Shown: positions 1 to 8,035 of the stretch, in pieces
How positions within the stretch are numbered: the first letter of the stretch is position 1
Layout of the letters: each line of letters opens with the position of its first letter
From: Caproicibacter sp047777415
GTDB lineage: Bacteria; Bacillota; Clostridia; Oscillospirales; Acutalibacteraceae
Length of the DNA: 64,000 nt
Assembly: GCA_047777415.1 (NCBI GenBank)
Contig: JBKEEO010000001.1
Span: 372,001 to 436,000, forward strand
Direction of reading: 5' to 3'
Position numbers and translations under genes: made by a program
Notes under the pieces: model-generated
Told to the model about the DNA's origin: nothing
The model's input: only the letters and a program-made list of their open reading frames with translations
Databases searched by the model: none

Positions 1-12
1 CGTAATAAAATG

Positions 13-47
13 AAAAAGACCGAAGTTTAAATTTCTTCGGTCTTTTT
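13..47 (-). terminator. Terminator of the GGDEF/EAL gene
   Basis: A 13-bp perfect stem (arms 13-25 and 35-47) has A/T tails on both sides, so it can work in both directions. The stop codon of the upstream minus-strand gene lies in the loop. Confidence 0.8.
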
Positions 48-1925
48 CGCAGATTCGCTGTTCGCTTCCGCTGTGCTGCAAAAAGTCCCCGGGCGCCCCA
101 ACAATAGCAGTGCCTTTTCCTCTTCAACAGGCTCGCTGATAAGGTATCCCTGAATCAGATGGCATCCGGCTTGTAAAACACATTTCATCTGGTCCTCTGT
201 TTCCACACCTTCCGCAATGACTTTTAGTTTCAGCCGGTGTGCAAGACTTATAATCATGCGTACAATGTCCTTTTCAACGTCATCGGTCGCTATTTCATTA
301 ATAAAGCTTTTGTCAATTTTCACAGCATCAATCGGCAAATTTTTCAGATAGTTAAGAGAGGAGAAACCGGTGCCAAAATCGTCCAAATGGATTTGTATGC
401 CGTGCCGTCTTAGAATTTGCAGTTTTGTCGTAACTTTATCAAAAGATTCAATCAAACAGGATTCCGTTATTTCAACCGCAACGCTGTTCGGCGTCAGGCC
501 GTAATATTGGTATCGGCTGATAATGTAATCCGCATAATTTGCTCCTAAAAGTTCCATGGGAGAGGCGTTAAAGGAAACCGTAATTCCCCGGCCTTGCAAT
601 TTTTTAGCAAAAGCAAAGGCATTCTCTATCATATAACGGCCTAACTCTTTAATAAATCCGGATTTTTCAGCCATAGGAATAAATTGGATGGGAGGTATCA
701 TGCCAAATTCAGTGGTTTTCCAGCGTGCGAGCGTTTCAAATCCTGTAATCGTTTTGCTTTTGCAGTTATATTGCGGCTGAAAGCAACAAAACAGCTCCCC
801 TTTCTCTATGGAAAATTTAAGCGCGCGTTCCAGCCAAAGTTGCCGTTCGATCCGATTTTTATAGTCTTCATTGAACAGGACATAGCTGCCTTTGCGTGTC
901 TTCTTTGCCTCAGTAAGGATATATTCCGCTTTTCCTAGAACATCATCAAATTGCAGCGGCTCTTCCTTGCTGTTTTGATTGCAGGAAATCAGCATTGCCC
1001 CTACGCTGCAGGAAAGCTGAATGACAATCCCATTAATTAGATATGGTTCGTGAAATATTTTCATTGCCTTGTTAATGAGAAATTCCAGTTTGCCTTCCGA
1101 ATCCACCCCGTGAAATAAAATTGCAAATTCGTCACTGCCTATACGCCCCACAATATCCTGACTTGTTGCGAACCTTTTAAGCCGAGACGCTGCTTCACAG
1201 AGCAGCTGATCACCGGCATCGTGCCCAAAGGTATTGTTAATGGATTGCAACCCATCCACATCCAACAGCAACATACCGCCGCTTTGCTTATTTTTGCAGC
1301 AGTTTTCAACCCATCGGCTGAACTGTTTCAGAATGCCCTTTCGATTTGGTAGGTTGGTAAGAGTATCAAAATATGTAAAATACTTTTTCTGTTCTTCGCA
1401 TCTGATTTTCGCTTCGTAACGAAATCGCTTCCACTTAAAAAAATAAATAGATGCCAACACGAAAGCTATCGTGAGAATCAATAAAAAGGGGACACTAAGC
1501 AGTAGCATGTTGTGTGTGTGCGCAAAATGAATAGTTTCATGTAAATCAGATTGCTGTACTTGAACTGAGGTATTCGCAACATGTCCAGCTGTTTTATTTA
1601 AATCAGGCTTATCCGCAATTAAAATCCTATCTCCTAAATGTATTATAGTTGTACCGGACAGATTGGCATAAACTAGAGAATTCAATTGCGTTTTTCCCGT
1701 TTCTTCGGACAGTGCATGAATTTTCTTTTCATCCATTGTCTGGTGGAGAAAAACAGCCTGATTGGTTGGGATTTCTAAAGAAATTTGCTGCTCTGATTTC
1801 TCCTGTGTAACCATCATGTGTTTTATGAGAGTGCTGTGCAGCTTCATAGACAAACTGCCGCAAGTCAGCAAGAAAGCAGCAGGAACAATGATTAAAAAAA
1901 TTGCTTTCATCTTTGAAAAATTCAT
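27..1925 (-). CDS. Membrane GGDEF/EAL cyclic-di-GMP protein
   Basis: Two-domain cyclic-di-GMP enzyme of about 632 residues. One membrane segment lies at the N-terminus, about 130 external residues follow, and a second membrane segment precedes the cytoplasmic part. The GGDEF domain keeps a usable signature as RIGSDEF. The EAL domain reads ETL at its signature but retains the catalytic DDFGTG, KIDKSF and AEGVE motifs, so phosphodiesterase activity is plausible. The start at 1925 was chosen over the longer frame because AGAAAGGATG sits just upstream and the membrane segment then begins at once. The extracellular region suggests ligand sensing; the signal is unknown. Which enzyme activity dominates cannot be read from sequence. 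Confidence 0.9.
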   Translation of the reverse strand: MNFSKMKAIFLIIVPAAFLLTCGSLSMKLHSTLIKHMMVTQEKSEQQISLEIPTNQAVFLHQTMDEKKIHALSEETGKTQLNSLVYANLSGTTIIHLGDRILIADKPDLNKTAGHVANTSVQVQQSDLHETIHFAHTHNMLLLSVPFLLILTIAFVLASIYFFKWKRFRYEAKIRCEEQKKYFTYFDTLTNLPNRKGILKQFSRWVENCCKNKQSGGMLLLDVDGLQSINNTFGHDAGDQLLCEAASRLKRFATSQDIVGRIGSDEFAILFHGVDSEGKLEFLINKAMKIFHEPYLINGIVIQLSCSVGAMLISCNQNSKEEPLQFDDVLGKAEYILTEAKKTRKGSYVLFNEDYKNRIERQLWLERALKFSIEKGELFCCFQPQYNCKSKTITGFETLARWKTTEFGMIPPIQFIPMAEKSGFIKELGRYMIENAFAFAKKLQGRGITVSFNASPMELLGANYADYIISRYQYYGLTPNSVAVEITESCLIESFDKVTTKLQILRRHGIQIHLDDFGTGFSSLNYLKNLPIDAVKIDKSFINEIATDDVEKDIVRMIISLAHRLKLKVIAEGVETEDQMKCVLQAGCHLIQGYLISEPVEEEKALLLLGRPGTFCSTAEANSESAKKTEEI

Positions 1926-2168
1926 GCTATCATCCTTTCTGTCCGACGTTTTTATTATACATGATTTAGAATTATAATCCATAAAAAATGGAATGAATCG
2001 TTATAATCATCAAAAAAACAATGGATTAAATGCTGAATTTGAGGTATTTTTTGTCAATCAATGGAACGCAAACATTTTTGCAGCATTGACACACAAGTAA
2101 GTAAAATGATTCTCTTTGCTGCGGAAGTTTGACAGGGAATACCAAAGAAAATCCGGAATAAACCAGCT

Positions 2169-2195
2169 CCTCCTGCAAACAATTTTTGCAGGAGG
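2169..2195 (+). promoter_or_regulatory. Hairpin sequestering a ribosome binding site
   Basis: A perfect 11-bp stem (2169-2179 with 2185-2195) with a 5-nt loop places GGAGG in the 3' arm, paired with CCTCC in the 5' arm. The start codon follows at 2204. There is no T-run, so this is not a terminator. It looks like translational control of the following membrane protein. Confidence 0.65.
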
Positions 2196-2203
2196 GTAGA
2201 TGC

Positions 2204-2605
2204 ATGAAAAAACAACTATCTTTGTTTTTAACCGGTGGAATTATATATCCCTGTTTGGAAATTGCATGCCGAGGGTTCAGTGATATTTCTATGGCGGTAG
2301 CAGGCGGCATCTGCCTATGTCTCATTGACAAAATCTGCAACTGCCGCCTAAAGTTCAGACCGCTGATTGTAAAATGCGCAGCCGGATCTGTCATCATCAC
2401 ATCGGTGGAATTTGCAATCGGGGTTTTGGTAAATCTAGTGCTGAAACTGAACGTTTGGGATTATTCGCACCTGCCAATGAATATTATGGGGCAAATCTGT
2501 GTTCCATTTTCACTTCTTTGGAGCCTGCTCACCATTCCTGCTATGCAGCTTTGCCAACTCTGCGACCGTCTGATGCAAAAATCTGCTGAAAAAATAAAGG
2601 AATAG
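2204..2605 (+). CDS. CmpB-family putative ABC transporter permease
   Basis: Polytopic membrane protein of 133 residues with three to four hydrophobic segments. The C-terminal stretch NVWDYSHLPMN followed by GQICVPFSLLW matches the signature of the Firmicutes family called putative ABC-transporter permease (CmpB, PF06541). The transported substrate is unknown. The start at 2204 is set by GGAGG at 2191-2195, 8 bases upstream; a TTG seven codons earlier lies within the hairpin. It is monocistronic and closed by a strong terminator. Confidence 0.75.
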   Translation: MKKQLSLFLTGGIIYPCLEIACRGFSDISMAVAGGICLCLIDKICNCRLKFRPLIVKCAAGSVIITSVEFAIGVLVNLVLKLNVWDYSHLPMNIMGQICVPFSLLWSLLTIPAMQLCQLCDRLMQKSAEKIKE

Positions 2606-2611
2606 TTCAAG

Positions 2612-2646
2612 CCGCGTCCTGTTCTTTTTACATGGGCGCGGTTTTT
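2612..2646 (+). terminator. Terminator after the CmpB-type gene
   Basis: Eight-bp GC-rich stem (2612-2619 with 2634-2641) followed by five T residues. Confidence 0.75.
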
Positions 2647-2658
2647 ATAGATACTGCA

Positions 2659-2684
2659 ATGTTTTATTGGATTTTTCGTGTTTT
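2659..2684. repeat. Left copy of 26-bp target duplication
   Basis: Identical to 5136-5161. It abuts the left inverted repeat of the outer insertion sequence. Two further matching bases on the left would extend it to 28 bp. Confidence 0.85.
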
Positions 2685-2694
2685 TGTAGGTTTG

Positions 2695-3630
2695 TCAAAC
2701 ATGTTGGACAGTATGGGATTGTAAAAATTCAGAAGGAGATAACCAGTGAAGGGGACGCATCGGCATATTGTTAGAGCGTCGTAAGTAGATGGAAAGTTGG
2801 TTTTCAAAGTCCGCTAAGGAATAAAAATGGCGTTTGTTGTAAAAGCGTTTTTGGTCTTCGCGATGGCTGCGTTCCACTTTACCATTGTGCCTGGGCGTAT
2901 AAGGCCGAATCAGTTTGTGCCGGATATGCAGTTGAGCGGCAGTGGCCTCGAAGAGCGTCAGCAGATGTTTCTTTGATGGGGAAAAACGGTTGGTAAATTC
3001 AAAACCGTTGTCAGTTTGAATGCATTCCACATGAACACCGCGCCGGGCAAACCATTTGACAGCTCGTTTAAGAAAGTCGGCAGAAGAGTAGGTACTCTGT
3101 TCAGGGTATGCTGCCAAAAAACGCAGCCTAGAAAATTCATCGATGGCTGTGTACTGAAAAAGCCGAAGCTCAGGGTCGGCAATGCAGCGCTTTGGAACTA
3201 CCTTTACATCGATTTGAATGCGCTCTCCGGGATGCGTCATTTGCTCATATGGCTTTGGCTGATATTTTTTCTTCGGTTTTGCCTCTGGAAAAATCCCAAT
3301 TCGGCGCATTACACGGAACAGACTTTCCGGACATCGCTTGTATCCGCGCTTTTTTAACCGGGACCATAGTTCAATCATACCGAGTTCTGGGTTCCTGCGC
3401 CGCATGTCGCGAATCAGTTTTAACTCGGCAGGTGTATGTTGGTTTGGATGACTGTGTGGCCTTCTAGACCGGCAAGCCAACGATTCTAATGTACCGTCAT
3501 ACCGGGCCATCCAAAAGTAAATAAAGGAACGGCTTTTGTTGTACTTTCTGCTTGCACGACTGACACCGTACTTTTGAGCGTAGATCATTATGGATTGCCT
3601 AAACTTCATATCTTGTGTTACACTATTCAT
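2695..3630 (-). CDS. DDE (rve) transposase, IS481/IS1202-like
   Basis: A 311-residue transposase. The N-terminal helix-turn-helix (about residues 10-60, ending in an arginine-rich linker) is followed by an HTH_32-like segment. An integrase core (rve) follows from about residue 135. Catalytic acidic residues appear as IQIDVK, QTDNGFEFT and NGKVERSHRED. The frame is intact. It differs from typical IS481 proteins in its context, because the element made a 26-28 bp duplication. It may still be active if the ISL3 insertion upstream of the gene has not removed its promoter; the ISL3 element lies 5' of the start, about 50 bp away. Confidence 0.85.
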   Translation of the reverse strand: MNSVTQDMKFRQSIMIYAQKYGVSRASRKYNKSRSFIYFWMARYDGTLESLACRSRRPHSHPNQHTPAELKLIRDMRRRNPELGMIELWSRLKKRGYKRCPESLFRVMRRIGIFPEAKPKKKYQPKPYEQMTHPGERIQIDVKVVPKRCIADPELRLFQYTAIDEFSRLRFLAAYPEQSTYSSADFLKRAVKWFARRGVHVECIQTDNGFEFTNRFSPSKKHLLTLFEATAAQLHIRHKLIRPYTPRHNGKVERSHREDQKRFYNKRHFYSLADFENQLSIYLRRSNNMPMRPLHWLSPSEFLQSHTVQHV

Positions 3631-3673
3631 GCAGGAATGGACACTTCCTCTCGGTATGATTTGGTTTGGGTAG

Positions 3674-3681
3674 CTTTATTG
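3674..3681. repeat. 8-bp target duplication of ISL3 element (left)
   Basis: CTTTATTG here is repeated exactly at 5062-5069, on the other side of the ISL3 element. Confidence 0.85.
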
Positions 3682-5061
3682 GGCTCTATGTCAATAGTTG
3701 GGGTAACCCAAAATGGAAACACCGGATGGAGCGGCGTTAAGCTGCTCCATTTTTCGTTGAATGATGGAACATGTGAAGAATACGATTGCGGAAGCGACGA
3801 AAATTACGATAACCGTAGGCATTGCGTTTGAGTACCTTAATCTTGTTGTTAACCCCTTCGGTAAAACCATTGGTGTAAGGACAATCAAACGAATTTAGAA
3901 TACCTTTTGACCAGCGGACCATGGTATTTCCACAAGCAACAAATCTTGAAAGACCACTGTTTTGTGCGGCCATAATCCAATGGGATAGCGCTGTCCGTGC
4001 AGATTGACTATCGGGAGAATCCAGGACTTTGAAGAACTGTTCTTTAAGAGAGTAGGCTGTCAGCAGACGGTTGCTGGCATAGAGCATAAGATCGACCTGT
4101 TGCTTTTGCTCCGGAGTGAGAAATTGATATCGCTTGTTCAGTAAGATTCGGGAGCGTTTAAAATAAATTCTTCGGGTTTTACTGAATTTTTTCTGTTCTT
4201 CCTTGCGAACGGCTTCAAAGGCCCAAAATACTTGGCGAATGTAATGATATTTGTCAATGACATAAATTGAATCTTTAAAATATGTTTGAGCAATACCGGC
4301 GTATGTACTCCACATATCGCTGACAAAATGTTTGGTTTGAGAACGGTCAATCCGGCTGAAATATTCTGTCAGTTTGTGGTTGTAACGAGCAGGAAGAATA
4401 TCAAGGATTCGGTGACGGACCGGATCGGTCAGAATGCACTGATATTTCTCTCCGCTTGTATTGCCTTTAAACTCATCAATTGATACGACTTCGGGTAATT
4501 GCTGTGGCTTTCCATAGTGGATACAATCGAAAATCCGGATAATAGTTGAAACAGATAGATTTACTTCACGTGCTACACTGGTAAAAGAACGCACGTCGGA
4601 AAGCTTTGAAATGATATATGAGGCTAAACGGTTTGTCATGCGATGATATCTAGGCAAAAACGAATTATCCTCAAAGAAACGCTTTCCACAAGAATGGCAG
4701 CGATATCGGCGCTTTCGTAGAATCAGGGAGGTATGTTTGCCAAAAGCGGGAATGTCTTTCACGGTTTGACAACGGTAATCATGAACGTAGCTGGTTTGAT
4801 GGCCACAACAGGGGCAAACATGCGGCTTTCTCGGTAACTCAATAAAAATTTCCGTTTTATCAGGCAATTGCCTCACATTTTTTACGATTACCCCTTTTAA
4901 TCCAAGCAATTTTTCGATAGAATGAGTACAGAGCATATCGATGACCTCCCAAATGGTGGTGTGGTAATCTCCATTTTAAAGTTTTTTCATCGAATATGCT
5001 CTACTTTTTTGCTCTTTTTTCGCAGGCCTATTCGTCACACCCCAACATTTATTATAGAGCC
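3682..5061 (-). mobile_element. ISL3-family insertion sequence
   Basis: Element of 1380 bp. Its inverted repeats start GGCTCTAT and share a GTTGGGGT block further in, and it has a perfect 8-bp target duplication, as is usual for ISL3. It encodes one transposase. It sits inside the outer element, so it arrived second. Confidence 0.9.
3737..4936 (-). CDS. ISL3-family transposase
   Basis: A 399-residue DDE transposase. The N-terminal zinc-binding part shows CPCCGH near residue 40 and CHSCGKRF near residue 80. A helix-turn-helix follows (about 105-135). The DDE_Tnp_ISL3 catalytic core includes SIDEFKG, VSDMWSTY and the late GFTEGVNNKIK motif with the third acidic residue. Length and motif order are normal for the family. 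The start has GGGAGG 9 bases upstream. No frameshift is visible, so it is probably functional. Confidence 0.93.
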   Translation of the reverse strand: MLCTHSIEKLLGLKGVIVKNVRQLPDKTEIFIELPRKPHVCPCCGHQTSYVHDYRCQTVKDIPAFGKHTSLILRKRRYRCHSCGKRFFEDNSFLPRYHRMTNRLASYIISKLSDVRSFTSVAREVNLSVSTIIRIFDCIHYGKPQQLPEVVSIDEFKGNTSGEKYQCILTDPVRHRILDILPARYNHKLTEYFSRIDRSQTKHFVSDMWSTYAGIAQTYFKDSIYVIDKYHYIRQVFWAFEAVRKEEQKKFSKTRRIYFKRSRILLNKRYQFLTPEQKQQVDLMLYASNRLLTAYSLKEQFFKVLDSPDSQSARTALSHWIMAAQNSGLSRFVACGNTMVRWSKGILNSFDCPYTNGFTEGVNNKIKVLKRNAYGYRNFRRFRNRILHMFHHSTKNGAA

Positions 5062-5135
5062 CTTTATTGTAACCGATGTGTCCATTTCTGTATTTTATTT
5101 TTTCTCAACTGTCCAATATGTATTGTAGTCCTACA

Positions 5136-5161
5136 ATGTTTTATTGGATTTTTCGTGTTTT
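5136..5161. repeat. Right copy of 26-bp target duplication
   Basis: Exact repeat of 2659-2684. It lies directly upstream of the -35 box of the tRNA-Ser promoter. Confidence 0.85.
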
Positions 5162-5165
5162 CTAG

Positions 5166-5198
5166 TTGACAGAATGGTATACAATGTGCTATTATAAT
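5166..5198 (+). promoter_or_regulatory. Promoter of the tandem tRNA-Ser genes
   Basis: TTGACA (5166-5171), an 18-bp spacer, then TATTATAAT. Located 31 bp before the first tRNA. Confidence 0.75.
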
Positions 5199-5228
5199 TT
5201 CCGCACCTGCAGTTATGTTTTTAGAGGT

Positions 5229-5317
5229 GGAGAGGTGTCCGAGTGGTTTATGGAGCTAGTCTTGAAAACTAGTGATCCCGAAAGGGACCAAGAGTTCGAA
5301 TCTCTTCCTCTCCGCCA
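5229..5317 (+). tRNA. tRNA-Ser(TGA)
   Basis: Type II tRNA of 89 nt with a long variable arm, 7-bp acceptor stem GGAGAGG/CCTCTCC, a TTCGAAT T-loop and encoded CCA. The anticodon loop CTTGAAA gives TGA. Confidence 0.95.
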
Positions 5318-5354
5318 AATCATTTTTTATTTATCAAACATGAATCATACTCAA

Positions 5355-5444
5355 GGAGAAATACCCAAGTGGTGAAGGGGCTCCCCTGCTAAGGGAGTAG
5401 GTCGGGCAACCGGCGCGAGGGTTCAAATCCCTCTTTCTCCGCCA
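5355..5444 (+). tRNA. tRNA-Ser(GCT), prophage attachment gene
   Basis: Type II tRNA of 90 nt: acceptor GGAGAAA/TTTCTCC, anticodon GCT (5388-5390), TTCAAAT loop, encoded CCA. The 5' 27 nt are host DNA. The rest lies in the attachment core and was supplied by the phage, so the gene stays intact. Confidence 0.95.
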
Positions 5445-5446
5445 AA
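5382..5446. other. attL core
   Basis: 65 bp identical to 44645-44709, running from the anticodon stem of tRNA-Ser(GCT) two bases past its CCA. Confidence 0.92.
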
Positions 5447-5453
5447 TATAGCG

Positions 5454-5488
5454 AAAAACCGCATGAACACTGCGTTCGTGCGGTTTTT
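5454..5488 (+). terminator. tRNA-Ser terminator, phage-supplied copy
   Basis: AACCGCATGAAC stem with T5. Nearly identical to 44716-44752 (a few substitutions). It lies beyond the exact core, so the phage carries its own version of the tRNA terminator. Confidence 0.8.
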
Positions 5489-5541
5489 CTTTGCATTTAT
5501 TGCTAATTTTATATATTCTTATATTTTAAAAAATTTTATCT

Positions 5542-5563
5542 TATTCCCATTCTATTCCCACTT
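5542..5563. repeat. Putative integrase arm-type sites, left
   Basis: Two tandem 11-bp units, TATTCCCATTC and TATTCCCACTT, mirror the pair at 44586-44607 near the other end. This is the placement expected of integrase arm sites. Confidence 0.6.
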
Positions 5564-5570
5564 GAATATA

Positions 5571-5604
5571 GTATAAAATAGGCTCCCAGATTTCTCCGTG
5601 AGCC
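5571..5604 (-). terminator. Weak terminator after the small coiled-coil ORF
   Basis: GGCTC/GAGCC stem; on the minus strand it is followed by TATTTTATAC. Confidence 0.4.
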
Positions 5605-5611
5605 ATTCTTT

Positions 5612-5749
5612 TCATTCTGTCTGTTCCTTGACTTGTTGCATTTTCTTTTCAATTTTCTGTAGCTCTTCATAAATCATTACCTGATTTTGTGCAAGGGTAT
5701 TTAAATTCTCATTTATCCATTCTAGTTGATTCTTTAATTCTTCACACAT
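5612..5749 (-). CDS. Small coiled-coil protein, prophage
   Basis: A 45-residue ORF with an ATG start and a modest upstream GGCAGG. The sequence is highly charged and heptad-like (MCEELKNQLEWINENL at the start, then alternating E/K/Q), predicting one amphipathic helix. Family not recognised. It lies between attL and the DUF3006/MBL pair on the same strand and has its own weak terminator. The clean frame and composition favour a real gene. Confidence 0.5.
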   Translation of the reverse strand: MCEELKNQLEWINENLNTLAQNQVMIYEELQKIEKKMQQVKEQTE

Positions 5750-5831
5750 TTTCCTGCCTCCTGAAATTCCGTATTAATATATTTTAAATGAAATAATAAA
5801 AAAATGAGCATTTATCGAAAAAACATCACAT

Positions 5832-5867
5832 AAAAAATAAGCTTATCGGAACATGCCCGATAAGCTT
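5832..5867 (-). terminator. Terminator of the MBL/DUF3006 pair
   Basis: Perfect 11-bp stem (5839-5849 with 5857-5867), followed on the minus strand by a T-rich run. Confidence 0.8.
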
Positions 5868-5872
5868 TTTTC

Positions 5873-6073
5873 TTAATCAGCCCATACATCATCCATCAAT
5901 TTTTTTATGTGCTTTTCACGCTGAGACGTTGTTTCCTTATCAATTTGAACTATGATAACATCCCCTTCTTTGGCTTCATTTGGAATAGCCAATCGAGGAA
6001 TATTGACAAATTTTCGATTTTCTAATTCAACGACTGCATAATTTCCTTCAAAACGATCGATGGTATACTTCAT
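5873..6073 (-). CDS. DUF3006 family protein
   Basis: A 66-residue protein that begins KYTIDRFEGNYAVVE and contains a GDVIIVQ strand, the pattern of DUF3006 small beta-barrel proteins. In other Firmicutes DUF3006 genes often stand beside ComEC-like metallo-beta-lactamase hydrolases, exactly as here, 12 bp downstream of one. Biochemical role unknown; probably a partner of the hydrolase. Start supported by GAGGGGAAG upstream. Confidence 0.8.
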   Translation of the reverse strand: MKYTIDRFEGNYAVVELENRKFVNIPRLAIPNEAKEGDVIIVQIDKETTSQREKHIKKLMDDVWAD

Positions 6074-6085
6074 ATTCTTCCCCTC

Positions 6086-7504
6086 TTATTGTGGCGGATC
6101 GCAAACCTTGCACGGAGTATAACCTTTTTCTTTTGCTTCTTTTAGCGTTATTGCATACTTGCTCTTATTTACAAAACGACAATTAGACGTATGATATTTA
6201 GTTCCTGAGTCTGTAATATAAACAATTGTTTCATCGTCACTGCTATCTACTGTCGAACTTGAGTTATCTTGTGTTATAGTCGATGTGGTATTACTCGTTT
6301 CCGGTGGCGCATTTTCTTGAATAGTGGATGCTTTTTTATTAACAGTGATTGTCTTAGCATCTGACGTAAAAATAATTGTGCCATCTTTGTCTGTGCGGTA
6401 AATGGTAGCGCCAATATTTTGAAGCTTAGATATCGTTGCCGCAGCTGGATGCCCATATGAATTTCCTGCGCCCACTTCAATCACGGCATATTTTGGGTTA
6501 ACCTTATTTAAAAACGCTTGTGAAGTGGATGTACTGCTACCGTGATGGCCTACCTTTAACACATCCGCAGAAACGTCTGCGGTTATTTGTGCTTCTGACT
6601 CGGCTCCAGCATCGCCTGTAAATAAGAATTTGTTGGCGCCGTAAGTTACCTTTAGAACTGCAGAATATTGATTTAAGTCATCGTATGAAGTGCCACAAGG
6701 CGCAATTATATCAATATTGAGATTACCCGACTTTAATAAATTGACACCAGATTTTGCAGTGTTGACCTTTAACCCTTTATTCTGGATTGCTGTCAGAAGT
6801 CCCTCAAAGGTTTTGGTGTTAGTTGAAACTTTTGGCATGTATACAGAGCCAATATCTAAACTATTTACAACCGTTGCCATACCACCAATGTGGTCTGCAT
6901 GTGGATGTGTGGCAATAAGATAATCTATTTTGTTGTAACCTAATTCCTTAATATAATTCACAATTTGGGTGCCATTTTCAGGATTTCCCGCATCTATCAG
7001 CATCGTTTGCCCGTTTGGGAGTTCCAGAAACTCTGAGTCACCTTGCCCGACATCAATATAATGCACTGTAAGTTTTGCGCCTGATGCTGGTGCTTCAGCT
7101 TTTGTTGTTACTGAAGCATCATCTGGTTTGGATGAAGATGACGACGGAACTGCACTGGATGACGATTCCAATAATTCAGATGACGTCTGCGAGGAAATTG
7201 TCGACGAGATATCCGATGACAAAGCATTTTGAGATGAAGTGGCAGCCACACTGTCAGTAGTTGTAGCTGGTGGCGCAACTATACTATAAATAATGAATGG
7301 GATAACTACCGAACAGACTCTAATCCAATTTTTATTATCAAAACCTAATTTCTCTTTGATTAATTTGTTCGCATATGGATTAAGCAAAATCGCTGGAACA
7401 ATGAAAAAGATAGACACCCATGTTGTTGAAAACATTGCAAAGGTACTTAGTAAGAAAAAAATCGATAAAAACCATAAAAGTATATTTGATATTTTTCCTT
7501 TCAA
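6086..7504 (-). CDS. ComEC-like MBL-fold hydrolase, membrane-anchored
   Basis: About 472 residues. Two to three hydrophobic segments at the N-terminus are followed by a Ser-rich linker (about 90-140). The metallo-beta-lactamase domain starts at VHYIDVGQGDS and has the metal motif ATHPHADHIGG. The last 45 residues form a small module with HTSNCRF and PCKVC, resembling the C-terminal cysteine module found in some secreted nucleases. The TTG start at 7504 was chosen because AAAGGAG lies upstream; the longer frame has no such site. The fold is shared with the ComEC hydrolase domain thought to degrade DNA. Inside a prophage this looks like lysogenic-conversion cargo acting at or outside the membrane. 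The substrate is not proven. Confidence 0.8.
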   Translation of the reverse strand: MKGKISNILLWFLSIFFLLSTFAMFSTTWVSIFFIVPAILLNPYANKLIKEKLGFDNKNWIRVCSVVIPFIIYSIVAPPATTTDSVAATSSQNALSSDISSTISSQTSSELLESSSSAVPSSSSSKPDDASVTTKAEAPASGAKLTVHYIDVGQGDSEFLELPNGQTMLIDAGNPENGTQIVNYIKELGYNKIDYLIATHPHADHIGGMATVVNSLDIGSVYMPKVSTNTKTFEGLLTAIQNKGLKVNTAKSGVNLLKSGNLNIDIIAPCGTSYDDLNQYSAVLKVTYGANKFLFTGDAGAESEAQITADVSADVLKVGHHGSSTSTSQAFLNKVNPKYAVIEVGAGNSYGHPAAATISKLQNIGATIYRTDKDGTIIFTSDAKTITVNKKASTIQENAPPETSNTTSTITQDNSSSTVDSSDDETIVYITDSGTKYHTSNCRFVNKSKYAITLKEAKEKGYTPCKVCDPPQ

Positions 7505-7677
7505 AACAATTCTCCTTTCATTTATTTCATAATAGATAATAACACAAATGGGAACAATTTCAATCTTTTCTACAGAGAATCGCAAAAGGAAAATATCGCT
7601 TTTCACATTACAACTTAGTTCCTTGCTGTTGTCATCACTCAAAAAATGCACTATGATAAATACAAGGAGGAACGAGG

Positions 7678-7980
7678 ATGCGGCAGATCGTAATAATGGC
7701 ACTTGTGGGATTATTGCTGGGACTTATTGCAGGGCAAGTTATCCCTTTGATTTCATCGCACGCCAATAATAAACTTCGGGCTTGTGCTTATGGCTGTTTG
7801 TTTGGAATTGGCTTATCAGTTGCTGTACTCTTCGTTGGTTACTGCGTGTATTTCAATAACACACGGGGGATGATATCTATGATTATAGTACAAATATTTC
7901 AGTACCTAACAAAGAAACTTGGATCATTCTATATGCAGTTAACCTCAAAATTATTTGTAGACTTGTTTATCTATATGTAG
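7678..7980 (+). CDS. Small membrane protein, unknown
   Basis: A 100-residue protein with AAGGAGG 7 bases before the ATG. Two hydrophobic segments (about 4-25 and 38-60) are joined by a short basic loop. The rest is mildly amphipathic. Family not recognised. It is divergent from the MBL hydrolase and points into the AT-rich cassette of unknown genes. The last third has a different character from the first two, so a fused or decayed end is possible. Confidence 0.55.
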   Translation: MRQIVIMALVGLLLGLIAGQVIPLISSHANNKLRACAYGCLFGIGLSVAVLFVGYCVYFNNTRGMISMIIVQIFQYLTKKLGSFYMQLTSKLFVDLFIYM

Positions 7981-8035
7981 GACTATACGGCAATAATTTT
8001 TGTTTATATAGTATAAAATATTTTTTCTTTTTAAA

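Larger units (their letters stand above)
2685..5135 (-). mobile_element. rve-transposase insertion sequence (IS481/IS1202-like), split by ISL3
   Basis: Terminal inverted repeats of 28 bp (2685-2712 and 5108-5135) match at 21 of 28 positions, starting TGTAGG and ending TTGGACAGT. Direct repeats of 26-28 bp flank the element. Without the nested ISL3 element and its 8-bp duplication, the original is 1063 bp with one transposase gene. Such a long duplication is unlike ordinary IS481 (about 5-15 bp) and resembles the 24-29 bp class described for the IS1202 family. The family assignment is inference. The right end stops just before the -35 box of the tRNA-Ser promoter. Confidence 0.8.

Noticed and set aside
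2026..2400. 124-codon minus ORF opposite the CmpB-type gene
   Set aside because: Antisense shadow without SD; composition is poor for a protein.
5166..5375. ORF across the tRNA-Ser genes
   Set aside because: It runs through the promoter and tRNA, so it is chance.
5612..5872. CRISPR-like or toxin-antitoxin content near attL
   Set aside because: No spaced repeats and no antitoxin-toxin pair; only one coiled-coil ORF and hairpins.
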